This document shows positions 1 to 9,575 of a stretch of 64,000 nt of DNA, one piece after another; position 1 is the first letter of the stretch, and each line of letters begins with the position of its first letter. The stretch covers positions 33,677,550-33,741,549 of the forward strand of contig NC_030817.1 in the NCBI RefSeq assembly GCF_001704415.2, written 5' to 3'. The position numbers and the translations under genes are program-made. Under the pieces are notes generated by a model. It was not told the DNA's origin. It ran no database searches and was given only the letters and a program-made list of their open reading frames with translations. This DNA comes from Capra hircus (taxonomy: Eukaryota > Chordata > Mammalia > Artiodactyla > Bovidae).

Positions 1-2436
1 CTTTCTCCGTACCTCCTTTTTCCCTCTGTTCTTAATTGTGTAGACCAATTAAACTGTTTATATTCTTTTTTTGAAATCCTTTGTGTTTTTCCCATCTCCT
101 AGATTTTTTACAACAAAGGAGAGCGATTAAAGTGACCCTACTAGCAAGATTCTTCCCCCATTTTCCTTTCTTCCAGCTCCTTTTTCTGTCTACTCATTCC
201 TCAAATTCTGTCTCGAGAAGAGCCCAGACTGGTTTGGCAAATGCCTAACATGCTTAGAGTATGAGGGAGTGAGCAGTGTGGACACCATTCTCGTAGCTGG
301 TCGGGGGGAATGTGTGTGTGTGAGTGGGTGAGAGAGTGAGAATACTCATATCAATAAGGCTTATCCCAGAAATGATTAATTGACTTGAACTGATTTAAAA
401 AAAAAAAACATAAATTGAATGTGGGTAGAGGTTAGGGATGCTACCTCGTAACCTCAAAAACTGAGTAGGACAGTCTATTAAAACGTTAAATGTGTTGGAA
501 GACTGCCTTCTGTGAGTCAGAGCTGCCAAAAGCACTTCTTGGATCCTGGAGATTCCTGAAGACGTGGGAGATGATAGTTAGGGGTGGGATGGGGAGAAAG
601 GAAGGAAAAGGCTAAGTTCTGTGTTTTGGTGGGGATAGTCTTCCTCATGGTTCTTTGCAGAGATCCTCTTTTTTTTCTCCACTGAAATCTGAGTGGAACA
701 GCCATTGGCTGTGACCACCTGGGTGGTGAGTGTTATGAGAAAAAAAAAGAAGTGACCAGTCAAGTCCCAGACCTGAGGCCAAGTAGAGGGTGATTAGTTC
801 CTTTTTCTAAAGTGTTAAAACAGTCTAAGAGATTTGTGTAAGATGGATAAACATGAAGATGAGAGCAGTGGAGCCCACATACTATCAGTCAATGCTTAGA
901 TGCATAGGCTACTTAAGAGAAAAAGTACTATACTGTACCCAGAGTACAGTAACAAGAAAGTTCTATATGTTTTATTTAGTAAAATTTGCTTCTAAAAACC
1001 CCATGGTATGATTCAGAAATTCTGACATAATGCCTATGTTTCTGGAATTCTAATTAAAGAGCTACTCTGAAGTTATCCATAATAGAAATACCTAAATCTA
1101 ATTTCACCCAAAAAGGGCTGCTGTACAAGAGGTGTCCTGATGGGGCTGATGCCATGAGGGTATGCTCCTGTTATCCTGACTAATGCTACTGATTCTGAAT
1201 TTGTAGTGCCTCAGTTTACAATTGCACATATATGACTGATTGCAATTACTCATTCTCACCAGGCTTCATGAAGGGACAGATAGATACAAATTGCCCTCTT
1301 CAGCTTCCCTTTTCTTGTCAGTGGGACCACCAGATTCATAATCTTTTTCACCTTTAACGTCTTTATTTCCTTTGCTCCCTGTATCCTACAAGTTCCCTGT
1401 GTCTTTCTTTTTGATGTCTCTGGAATCCAGGACTGCCTCTGTTATTTGAGGGACCCAGAGCAAGAGTAAAATAATAGTGGCCCATATGCCATGTGCCTAG
1501 ATACTTGAAAGTGATAAAAAATCAAGCTCACAACTAACGACCAAAATGTTCTCTTTTGTCTGCACAAATAATACCTTCATAATGACACAATAGAAAAGTG
1601 TGAGTGAAGCTATGGTTTACATGTGACTGAAATTTGGCAAAATGTCAAAAACAACTGAATTTAAATATAATTGCACATGTCTGGGTGTAATTGTGGATGG
1701 TCTGACAATGTTTAAATGAGTGATAAAAAAAGATATACATATTTCATAAGTTACTGTGTATGTATCATTAAAATTTTTGTCTTCTTTTCAGAAAAATCAC
1801 CAATTATGTTTTTATAATGAAGATTTTCACATAATTTGTCTTCTATTAATTGGGATGATGTAAAGGCTTGAAAAACAAAACAATTCAAGTGTACAAATTT
1901 TAAATATATTTTCACCAAAAATATAAAGTAAAAATAAGTGTTGAAACATTCATATGAAAAATTAAAATTATTTTAATAGCTTTCCAAAGTTATTTTCTTC
2001 TAAAATATTTAAATTTACATATGAAAGTTTAAAAGGTAAAATACAAATAATAATGAATTTCAATGTTTTAAAATATAATTATTTAGATAAAGCTAATCTT
2101 TTTAATTTAATTTTTTAAAATGAATTCAATTTCACTAACTGTTATCAAAATGGAACTATTAGCAACAGTGAAAGATTTTTTTAATGTACATGTTGTATTT
2201 AGATACTCAAATTTAACAATAAATGAATTGTTTAATATAGCAAAATGTTCTTCAGCTTCCATGTGAAGTTGTTTTAAATATTCCCTTATTTATGAGGACT
2301 CTGAAACCACAAACTGGGACACAAAGAGAAGCAAGAAAATGGATGCTCAACTCTACTAGGAAATGATATTTTTTATGCAAGAATCTATTGCATTCATGCT
2401 GGGAGGAAGGCTTTATAAATTATTATCTTTTCTTGA
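1..2436. other. Repeat-poor AT-rich sequence, no gene recognised
   Basis: I see no convincing coding region or young interspersed repeat here. Short simple stretches include a GT/GA-rich run near 310-340 and an A-run near 396-408. From about 1,680 to 2,290 the sequence is very AT-rich and may hold a decayed old repeat that I cannot classify. The short ORFs near 517-763 have no recognisable domain and are treated as chance. Confidence 0.5.
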
Positions 2437-2623
2437 ATCTAAGCACTCCTGCGGCTGAAGCCCTCCTGTACTCCAACGCAGTGTCTGCCTCCAATGCAAG
2501 CAGCAGTGCAGCCCACACCTTCAGGGTACTGGACACAGGTGCCTGAATACCACTGCATTCTGTTTTAAGGGTATAGGGCAAGGAAGGTGGAAAAGCATTT
2601 CCCTCAGGCCTGAGAGATGTTAG
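2437..2623. other. GC-richer unidentified segment just before a BovB insertion
   Basis: This block is clearly more GC-rich than its AT-rich surroundings. On the minus strand it stays open and runs on in frame from the inverted BovB fragment, but that fusion is accidental because the BovB edge lies at about 2,624. It is the pre-insertion host sequence. The last 13 bases (2,611-2,623) are the left copy of the BovB target-site duplication. I do not recognise the family; an old repeat or a gene fragment are both possible. Confidence 0.4.
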
Positions 2624-3057
2624 GTCCATACCATTCCTGTCCTTTATCAAGCCCATCTTTGCATGAAATGTTCCCATGGTATCTCTAATTTTCTTGAAGA
2701 GATCTCTAGTCTTTCCTAGTCTGTTGTTTTCCTCTATTTCTTTGCATTGATCACTGAGGAAGGCTTTCTTATCTCTTCTTGCTATTCTCTGGAACTCTGC
2801 ATTCAGATGCTTATATCTTTCCTTTTCTCCTTTGCTTTTCGTTTCTCTTCTTTTCACAGCTATTTGAAAGGCCTCCTCAGACAGCCATTTTGCTTTTTTG
2901 CATTTCTTTTCCATGGGGTTGGTATTGATCCCTGTCTCCTGTACAATTGTCACGAACCTCAGTCCATAGTTCAACAGGCACTCTATCTATAAGATCTAGT
3001 CCCTTAAATCTATTTCTCACTTCCACAGTATAATCATAAGGGATTTGATTTAGGTCA
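2624..3057 (-). mobile_element. BovB LINE, inverted 5' part of a twin-primed insertion
   Basis: Minus-strand translation gives the BovB segment upstream of the reverse-transcriptase fingers (MEKKCKKAKWLSEEAFQIAV, then IARRDKKAFLSDQCKEIEEN). It closely matches the same region of the longer copy at 61.2-61.7 kb. The segment meets a plus-strand BovB 3' part at about 3,057, so one insertion contains two opposed halves. About 1 kb of the element, including the RT catalytic region, is missing between the halves. The left edge abuts a target-site duplication (2,611-2,623) whose partner lies at the far side of the plus-strand half. There is no intact ORF. Confidence 0.88.
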
Positions 3058-3653
3058 GTTTTTTGGGCTCCAAAATCACTGCAGATGTTGATTGCAGCCA
3101 TGAAATTAAAAGACGCTTACTCCTTGGAAGGAAAGTTATGACCAACCTAGATAGCATATTCAAAAGCAGAGACATTACTTTGCCAACAAAGGTCCATCTA
3201 GTCAAGGCTATGGTTTTTCCAGAAGTCATGTATGGATGCAAGAGTTGGACTGTGAAGAAAGCTGAGCGCTGAAGAATTGATGCTTTTGAACTGTGGTGTT
3301 GGAGAAGACTCTTGAGAGTCCCTTGGACTGCAAGGAGATCCAACCAGTCCATCCTAAAGGAGATCAGCCCCCCTGGATGTTCTTTGGAAAGAATGATGCT
3401 AAAGCTGCAGTACTTTGACCACCTCATACAAAGAGTTGAGTCGTTGGAAAAGACTCTGATGCTGGGAGGGATTGAGGGCAGGAGGAAAAGGGGACAACAG
3501 AGGATGAGATGGCTGGATGGCATCACCAACTTGATGGACGTGAGTTTGAGTGAATTCTGGGAGTTGGTGATGGACAGGGAGGCCTGGCGTGCTGCGATTC
3601 ATGGGGTCACAGAGTCAGACATGACTGAGTGACTGAACTGAACTGAACTGAAC
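3058..3653 (+). mobile_element. BovB LINE 3' part (other half of the twin-primed insertion)
   Basis: The plus strand encodes the C-terminal BovB ORF2 region (SRDITLPTKVHLVKAMVFPE, later RMRWLDGITN). It ends in the typical BovB tail of ACTGA repeats at 3,632-3,653. The frame is interrupted by TGA at 3,270, the CGA codon site that is also a stop in several other copies. The right target-site duplication is 3,654-3,666, matching 2,611-2,623 at 12 of 13 positions. With the inverted segment to its left, this fits twin-primed reverse transcription. Confidence 0.92.
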
Positions 3654-3740
3654 TGAGAGGTGTTAGTTGGCAGAGTGAATGTTTAGAGATATTGGTTGTG
3701 CCATGCTGGTGCAGAACATTGGGTCCATAAAGACTTGTCT

Positions 3741-4081
3741 ATGTGCTTTTAAAAAATTTTTATTTATTTATCTAGTTGTTTTTGATGTGCTGGGTCTTTG
3801 TTGCTGTGCAAGGGCCTCCTCTAGTTGAGACAAGTGGGGGCTACTCTGTTGTGGTGCGTGGGCTTCTCATTGCAGTGGCTTATCTTGTTGTGAAGCATGG
3901 GCCTTATGATCTTTGGGCTTCAGTAGATGTGGGCCAGTGGGCTCAGGAGTTGTGATACTCGGGCTTAGTTGCCCTTAGGCATGTGGGATCTTCTCGGACC
4001 AGTGATTTAACCCGTATCCCCTGCATTACAGGGCAGACTCTTAACCACTGGACCAACAGGGAAACCCATTCATGTGCTTTT
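3741..4081 (-). mobile_element. CHR-type tRNA-derived SINE (long form)
   Basis: Read on the minus strand, it starts with a tRNA-Glu-like head (the 'gggtttccctgttggtccag' type of start, A-box and B-box-like segments). It continues into the CHR-2-like body and an A-rich tail near 3,752. The 10-base sequence atgtgctttt occurs at both edges (3,741-3,750 and 4,072-4,081) and is the likely target-site duplication. CHR SINEs are shared by ruminants, hippos and whales, so this is older than the Bov-tA copies. Confidence 0.8.
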
Positions 4082-4116
4082 TACTAACTTTAATTTTTTT
4101 GAATTTTGTGGTACAT

Positions 4117-5505
4117 CTGTTTAGTTAAGTTCAGTTCAGTAGCTCAGTCGTGTCTGACTCTTTGCGACCCCATGAATCGCAGCATGCCAGGCCTCCCTGT
4201 CCATCACCAACTCCCGGAGTTCACTGAGACTCGTGTCCATCGAGTCAGTGATGCCATCCAGTCATCTCATCCTCTGTTGTCCCCTTCTTCTCCTGCCCTC
4301 AATCCCTCCCAGCATCAAAGTCTTTTCCAATGAGTCAGCTCTTCGCATGAGGTGGCCAAAGTACTGGAGTTTCAGTTCAGCAGCATTCCTTCCAAAGAAA
4401 TCCCAGGGCTGATCTCCTTTAGGATGGACTGGTTGGATCTCCTTGCAGTCCAAGGGACTCTCAAGAGTCTTCTCCAACACCACAGTTCAAACGCATCAAT
4501 TCTTCGGCGCTCAGCCTTCTTCACAGTCCAACTCTCACATCCATACATGACTACTGGAAAAACCATAGCCTTGACTAGACGGACCTTTGTTGGCAAAGTA
4601 ATGTCTCTGCTTTTCAATATGCTATCTAGGTTGCTCATAACTTTTCTTCCAAGGAGTAAGCGTCTTTTAATTTCATGGCTGCAGTCACCATCTGCAGTGA
4701 TTTTGGAGCCCAAAAAAATAAAGTCTGTCACTGTTTCCACTGTTTCTCCATCTATTTCCCATGGAGTGATGGGACCGGATGCCATGATCTTCGTTTTCTG
4801 AATGTTGAGCTTTAAGCCAACTTTTTCACTCTCCTCTTTTACTTTCATCAAGAGGCTTTTTAGATCCTCTTCACTTTCTCCCATATGGGTGATGTCATCT
4901 GCATATCTGAGGTTATTAATATTTCTCCCGGCAATCTTGATTCCAGCTTGTGTTTCTTCCAGTCCAGCATTTCTCATTATATACTCTGCATATAAGTTAA
5001 ATAAGCAGGGTGACAATATACAGCCTTGACGTACTCCTTTTCCTATTTGGAACCAGTCTGTTGTTCCATGTGCAGTTCTAACTGTTGCTTCCTGACCTGC
5101 ATATAGGTTTCTCAAGAGGCAGGTCAGGTGGTCTGGTATTCCCATCTCTTTCAGAATTTTCCACAGTTTATTGTGATCCACACAGTCAAAGGCTTTGGTA
5201 TAGTCAATAAAGCAGAAATAGATGTTTTTCTGGAACTCTCTTGCTTTTTCCATGATCCAGTAGATGTTGGCAATTTGATCTCTGGTTCCTCTGCCTTTTC
5301 TAAAACCAGCTTGAACATCAGGAAGTTCAAGGTTCACGTATTGCTGAAGCCTGGCTTGGAGAATTTTAAGCATTACTTTACTAGCGTGTGAGATGAGTGC
5401 AATTGTGCGGTAGTTTGAGCATTCTTTGGCATTGCCTTTCTTTGGAATTGGAATGAAAACTGACCTTTTCCAGTCCTGTGGCCACTGCTGAGTTTTCCAA
5501 ATTTG
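4117..5505 (-). mobile_element. BovB LINE, 5'-truncated, open RT core
   Basis: This copy covers the BovB 3' 1.4 kb. The minus-strand reading frame is open from flanking DNA at 5,541 down to 4,372. It contains the usual RT landmarks: the FIDYTKAFDCVDH palm motif, the QGCILSP box and the YADD catalytic box (4,894-4,905). At the codon where many copies carry TGA this one keeps CGA. The frame breaks at about 4,370, before the true C-terminus. The endonuclease half is absent because of 5' truncation, so the copy is not autonomous. A 9-base repeat, gtggtacat, at 4,108-4,116 and 5,506-5,514 is a likely target-site duplication. Confidence 0.93.
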
Positions 5506-5514
5506 GTGGTACAT

Positions 5515-6290
5515 AGAGCCCTCTAAAGCTTGGGATCCCAATTCTCTTGCTTGGCTGTGAGGATGGAACTGTCCTGATATGTCTCTTCCTCTCCATTTCT
5601 TAGTCCTGCTTTGAGTTGTCTTGATACTGATACTGAAATAGCTCTAGCCACCTATGCATCTTTCTTCTGCCAAGTCATCTGAATCATCTGTAAGATGAAT
5701 TTTTCTTAAATTCTGTGACCTACCATGTCATTTCTTGCTGTAGAAGTTACAGTAGTTACCGGATGCCATCTGAGCCACCAGGGAAACCCTGATGCCTGCT
5801 GGATTCAATGCTAAATAATAAGACTATCTCATCTCATCAGTTTATTTTCTCTTTTTACCGATAAATACCCTTTGCTTAACCCTTTGCTCTCCTGACTCAC
5901 ACTGAACTTGTAGTTATCATTCTTTAAGTAATTTGCTCATAAGCATTCCCTCTTGGCTAAAATAATAGTAACTATCTTTTGGCTTATATCCATCAGCTTC
6001 TGTTAGGTGACTTGTGGATTTTTTCCAGCTTTATTATATTTTGTCTTCCTAAGTATTTGTGGTATGAAAGTAGGGTAATTTTATTTTATTTTTTGTTCTT
6101 TTAAGACTGTAATCATATTTCTATTACAAAAGTAAGTATTTATGTTTTAAATACAAATTTAGGAGTATGTGAAGGAAAATGTCACTCTCTTCATCATTCC
6201 ACTCTCATTTCCCAGGAGAAAGCCCTATCAATAGTTTGTTGTTGCAGACTGCTTCATGCACAAATGCTTACATGCATTTTTGCGTATACA
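5515..6290. other. Unclassified sequence with a possible SINE scrap
   Basis: No coding region is recognised. Positions 5,763-5,790 match the reverse complement of a Bov-tA/CHR tRNA head (atctgagccaccagggaaac) and may be a remnant, but it is too short to be sure. The rest is ordinary AT-rich sequence. Confidence 0.35.
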
Positions 6291-6302
6291 TTTTTAAAAA
6301 GT

Positions 6303-6515
6303 GGACTTCCCTGGCGGCTCAGACGGTAAAGCGTCTGCCTAAAATGCGAGAGACCTGGGTTCGATCCCTGGGTAGGGAAGATCCCCTGGAGAAGGAAATG
6401 GCAACCCACTCCAGTATGCTTGTCTGGAAAATCCCATGGACAGAGGAGCCTGGTAGGCTACAGTCCATGGGGTCGCAAAGAGTCGGACACGATTGAGCAG
6501 CTTCACTTTCACTTT
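6303..6515 (+). mobile_element. Bov-tA SINE
   Basis: The plus strand starts with the tRNA-Glu-derived head (cttccctggcggctcag, then ggttcgatccctgggt as the B-box region). It continues into the Bov-A unit shared with the BovB tail and ends in the cttcactttcactttt motif. A T/A-rich stretch (tttttaaaa) on both sides could be the target-site duplication but is low complexity. Confidence 0.93.
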
Positions 6516-6544
6516 TTTAAAAGCAAAGAAGGTATGTGTGTGTA

Positions 6545-6747
6545 TTAGTCACTCAGTTGTGTCCGACTCTTTGTGATGCCATGGACTGTAGTCCGCTGGG
6601 TCCCTTTGTCCATGGAATTCTCCAGGCAAGAATATGTCAGTGGGTTGCCATTCCCTCCTGCAGGAGATCTTCCTGCCCCAGCAGTCAAACCTAGGTCTCC
6701 TGCATTGCAGGCAGATTCTGTACAATCTGAGCCACCAGGGAAGCCCC
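6545..6747 (-). mobile_element. Bov-tA SINE
   Basis: This is a complete reverse-orientation Bov-tA. The Bov-A part is on the left (cactcagttgtgtccgactc) and the tRNA head on the right (gagccaccagggaagcccc). It lies 30 bases from the plus-strand copy, so the pair forms an inverted repeat that could fold as a hairpin in RNA. Confidence 0.92.
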
Positions 6748-6914
6748 AATCATCTTAAATATTCTTCTATGATGTCTTTATTTGCATAACACTATATCAT
6801 GGATAACTTTGCATGCCAGAACATCAGACTATCTCATTCTTTAAAAGCTGCATATAATGAATATTATATGGATATAAAATCCCAGCTGTAATAAGGATAA
6901 AAGTAGTATGTCTT

Positions 6915-7260
6915 TCAAAAAGTTGTGGTGGGGATTAAAAATGTTAAGACATTTGAAGTACTTTGAACTGTGTCTAGCACATGATAGGGATAAATACATG
7001 TTACCTGTTTAATAATAAAAATGATTTAATACTGATTTGTATTAAATAATTTAATGATTTGTATTAAATAAGTTAATACTGATTTGTATTGTAATAATGA
7101 TTTGTCCATTTTCTGCTGAAAGACTTGTTTCTTCTAATTTTTTTACTATTGCAAATAATTTCTCAATGAACATCCTTACATATACCCCTGCACACTAAAC
7201 ACTGCTAATTCATCTTTTCATCAACAGAAGATAAGAATCCAGTATGGCAATTTTTAAATG
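6915..7260. repeat. Old repeat remnants and a local tandem repeat
   Basis: Positions 6,915-7,010 resemble the 3' part of a MIR in plus orientation (ending like 'tctagcacatgataggg'). Between about 7,025 and 7,100 a unit built around 'actgatttgtattaaataa' recurs imperfectly. Positions 7,105-7,215 resemble the minus strand of an old L1 ('gcaaataatttctcaatgaa'). All assignments are weak. Confidence 0.4.
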
Positions 7261-7310
7261 TTTGTTTTATTTCTGATTATAAAGGTAACACATGCTCCTT
7301 GCAGAGACTT

Positions 7311-8753
7311 TTTTTGTTGTTGTTCAGTCATTCAGTCCTGTTCAACTCTGTGACCCCATGGACTGCAGCTTGCCAGGCTTCCCTGTCCTTCACGGTCTCC
7401 CAGAGCTTGTTCAAACTCATGTCCATTGACTCGGTGATGCCATCCAACCATCTCATCCTTTGTCATCTCCTTCGCCTCCTGCCTTCTATCTTTCCCAGAA
7501 TCACGATCTTTTCCAATGAGTCAGCTCTTTGCATCAGGGGGCCAAAGTATGGGAGCTTCAGCTTCAGCACCAGTCCTTCCAACGAATATTCAGGACTGAT
7601 TTCCTTTAGGATTGACCGGTTTAATCTCCTTGCAGTCCAAGGGACACTCGAGAGTCTTCTCTAACAACACAGCTCAAAAGCATCAATTATTTGGTGCTCA
7701 GCCCTTTTTATGGTCCAACTCTCACATACATACATGTCTACTGAAAAAGCCATAGCTTTGACTAGACAGACTTTTGTAGGCAAAGTAACGTCCGCTTTTC
7801 AACATGCTGTATAGGTTTGTCATAACCTTTCTTCCAAGGTGCAAGCATCTTATAATTTCATGGCTGCAGTCACCATCTGCAGTGATTTTGGAGCCCAAGA
7901 AAATCAAGTCTGTTACTGTTTCCCTTGTTCCCCCATCTATATGCCAGGAAGTGATGCCATGATCTCAGTTTTCTGAATGTTGAGTTTTAAGCCAGCTTTT
8001 TCACTCTCCTCTTTCACATTCATCAAGAGGCTCTTCAGTTCTTCTTCACTTTCTGCCATAAGGGTGATATCATCTGGGTATCTGAGGTTATTGATATTTC
8101 TCCCAGCAATCTTGATTCCAGCTTGTACTTCATCCAGCCTGGCATTTCGCATGATGTATTTGGCATATAAGTTAAATAATCAGGATGACAATATACAGCT
8201 TTTCCCAATCTTCCCAGTTTTGAACTTTCCCAATTTTGATGCACTCCTTTCCCAATTTTGAATCAGTCCGTTTTTTCATGTCTGGTTCTAACTGTTGCTT
8301 CTTGATCTACATACAGATTTCTCAGGAGACAGGTAACGTGGCCTGGTATTCCCATCTCTTAAGGATTTTCCACAGTTTGTTGTGATCCACACAGTCAAAG
8401 GCTTTAGCATAGTCAATGAAGAAGAAATAGATGTTTTTCTGGAATTCTCTTGCTTTTTCTATGATCCAATGGATGTTGGCAATTTAATCTCTTCCTCTGC
8501 CTCTTCTAAATCCAGCTTGTACATCTGGAAGTTCTCAGTTCACATACTGTTGAAATCTAGCTTGAAGGATTTTGAGCATGACCTTACTAGCGTGTGAAAT
8601 GAGTGCAATTGTGTGGTAGTTTGAACATTCTTTGGCATTGCCTTTCTTTGGTATTGAAATGAATACTGACCCTTTCCAGTCCTGTGGCCACTGCTGAGTT
8701 TTCCAAAGTTGCTGGCATATTGAGTGCAACACTTTAACAGCATCATCTTTTAG
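7311..8753 (-). mobile_element. BovB LINE, 5'-truncated, decayed
   Basis: This is a reverse-orientation BovB of about 1.44 kb. Fragments of the RT and C-terminal regions are recognisable in all three minus frames (for example NINNLRYPDDITLMAESEEE, SKITADGDCSHEI). Several indels break the frame and the catalytic YADD has become YPDD. The codon that is TGA in other copies is CAA here. It looks older than the copies at 4.1 and 59.7 kb. I could not define a target-site duplication. Confidence 0.9.
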
Positions 8754-9434
8754 GAGAATTTGGAAACCATCAAAAATGTCAAAGCCCTTCCAATCAGAGA
8801 TAAAATCACTAACATTTTAATGTCCTTTCATTGGGAATCATCAGATAAGTTTATGTATTTTGTTTTGACTCAGTACACATTATAGAGAATGCACTTGCTC
8901 ATGACATATAATATTTTGTCTCATAACTATACCATCATTTACCTAACTGTTCTCCATTTGTTGGATATTTAAGTTATTCCTTAATATTAATTTTTTACCA
9001 TATAAGTCTATAGTTAACTTTTGAAGATAAGGTTTTGCCCACATTTCAGTTTTACTTAAAACATGAAGCGTACAAACTTTTGATTGCCAAGGTGTTTTCC
9101 AGGAAGGTTCTTAGCAACATCAGAGAGTACCTGTTCCAGGAATGGCCTTCAGAAGTCAGCCTCCACTTTTCCAGTCTGGAAGCATCCACTGGTTCACCTC
9201 TCCCAGCGCCAGACCGAGCCTGGCCATCTCAGCCACAGATAGCACACTAGATATTCTATGTTGTCATTAAGGCTCTGATGGTCCCTGTGCTGGACTCTTG
9301 CTCTGTATTCAGGGCTTATCTAACATCATTTCTTGCTCTTCATAATCTTCCTTTCAAATTCTTTATGGAACACTTCATCCTCTTTTTGGATATCACGTCA
9401 CTGAACCATAGAAGATTAGATTCTCAGCAAATCT
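8754..9434. other. Unclassified sequence, possible old L1 scrap
   Basis: Positions 8,880-9,015 resemble minus-strand old L1 ('tctccatttgttggatattt'). The remainder, including a 71-codon plus-strand ORF at 9,035-9,250, shows nothing recognisable. Confidence 0.35.
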
Positions 9435-9575
9435 AAATTATATTTTCTGCTTGGGTAGGGACTAGCTGTGTGACATTGGGAAGTGATTTATCCCCTCTGT
9501 GTCTCAGTGTCCCAATCAGTGAACTGGAGGTATGTATAATATGTCTTTTTGCAATATGGTGCTTATGGCATTTTT
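9435..9575 (+). repeat. MIR SINE fragment
   Basis: The string 'ctagctgtgtgacattggga' followed by 'ctgtgtctcagtgtccc' and 'gtgaactggaggta' follows the MIR core (loss of lag after a tRNA-like head) with many substitutions. This is an ancient SINE. Confidence 0.65.

Noticed and set aside
2423..2974. 183-codon minus-strand ORF read as one protein
   Set aside because: Only the first part is BovB. The rest is host DNA joined in frame by chance at the insertion edge.
4352..4801. Plus-strand ORFs antisense to BovB copies (also near 38.2, 57.9 and 59.7 kb)
   Set aside because: They recur wherever BovB occurs because the antisense strand of its C-terminal region is partly open; they carry no independent signal.
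6303..6515. tRNA-Glu gene
   Set aside because: The tRNA-like head belongs to Bov-tA SINEs and cannot form a complete functional tRNA.
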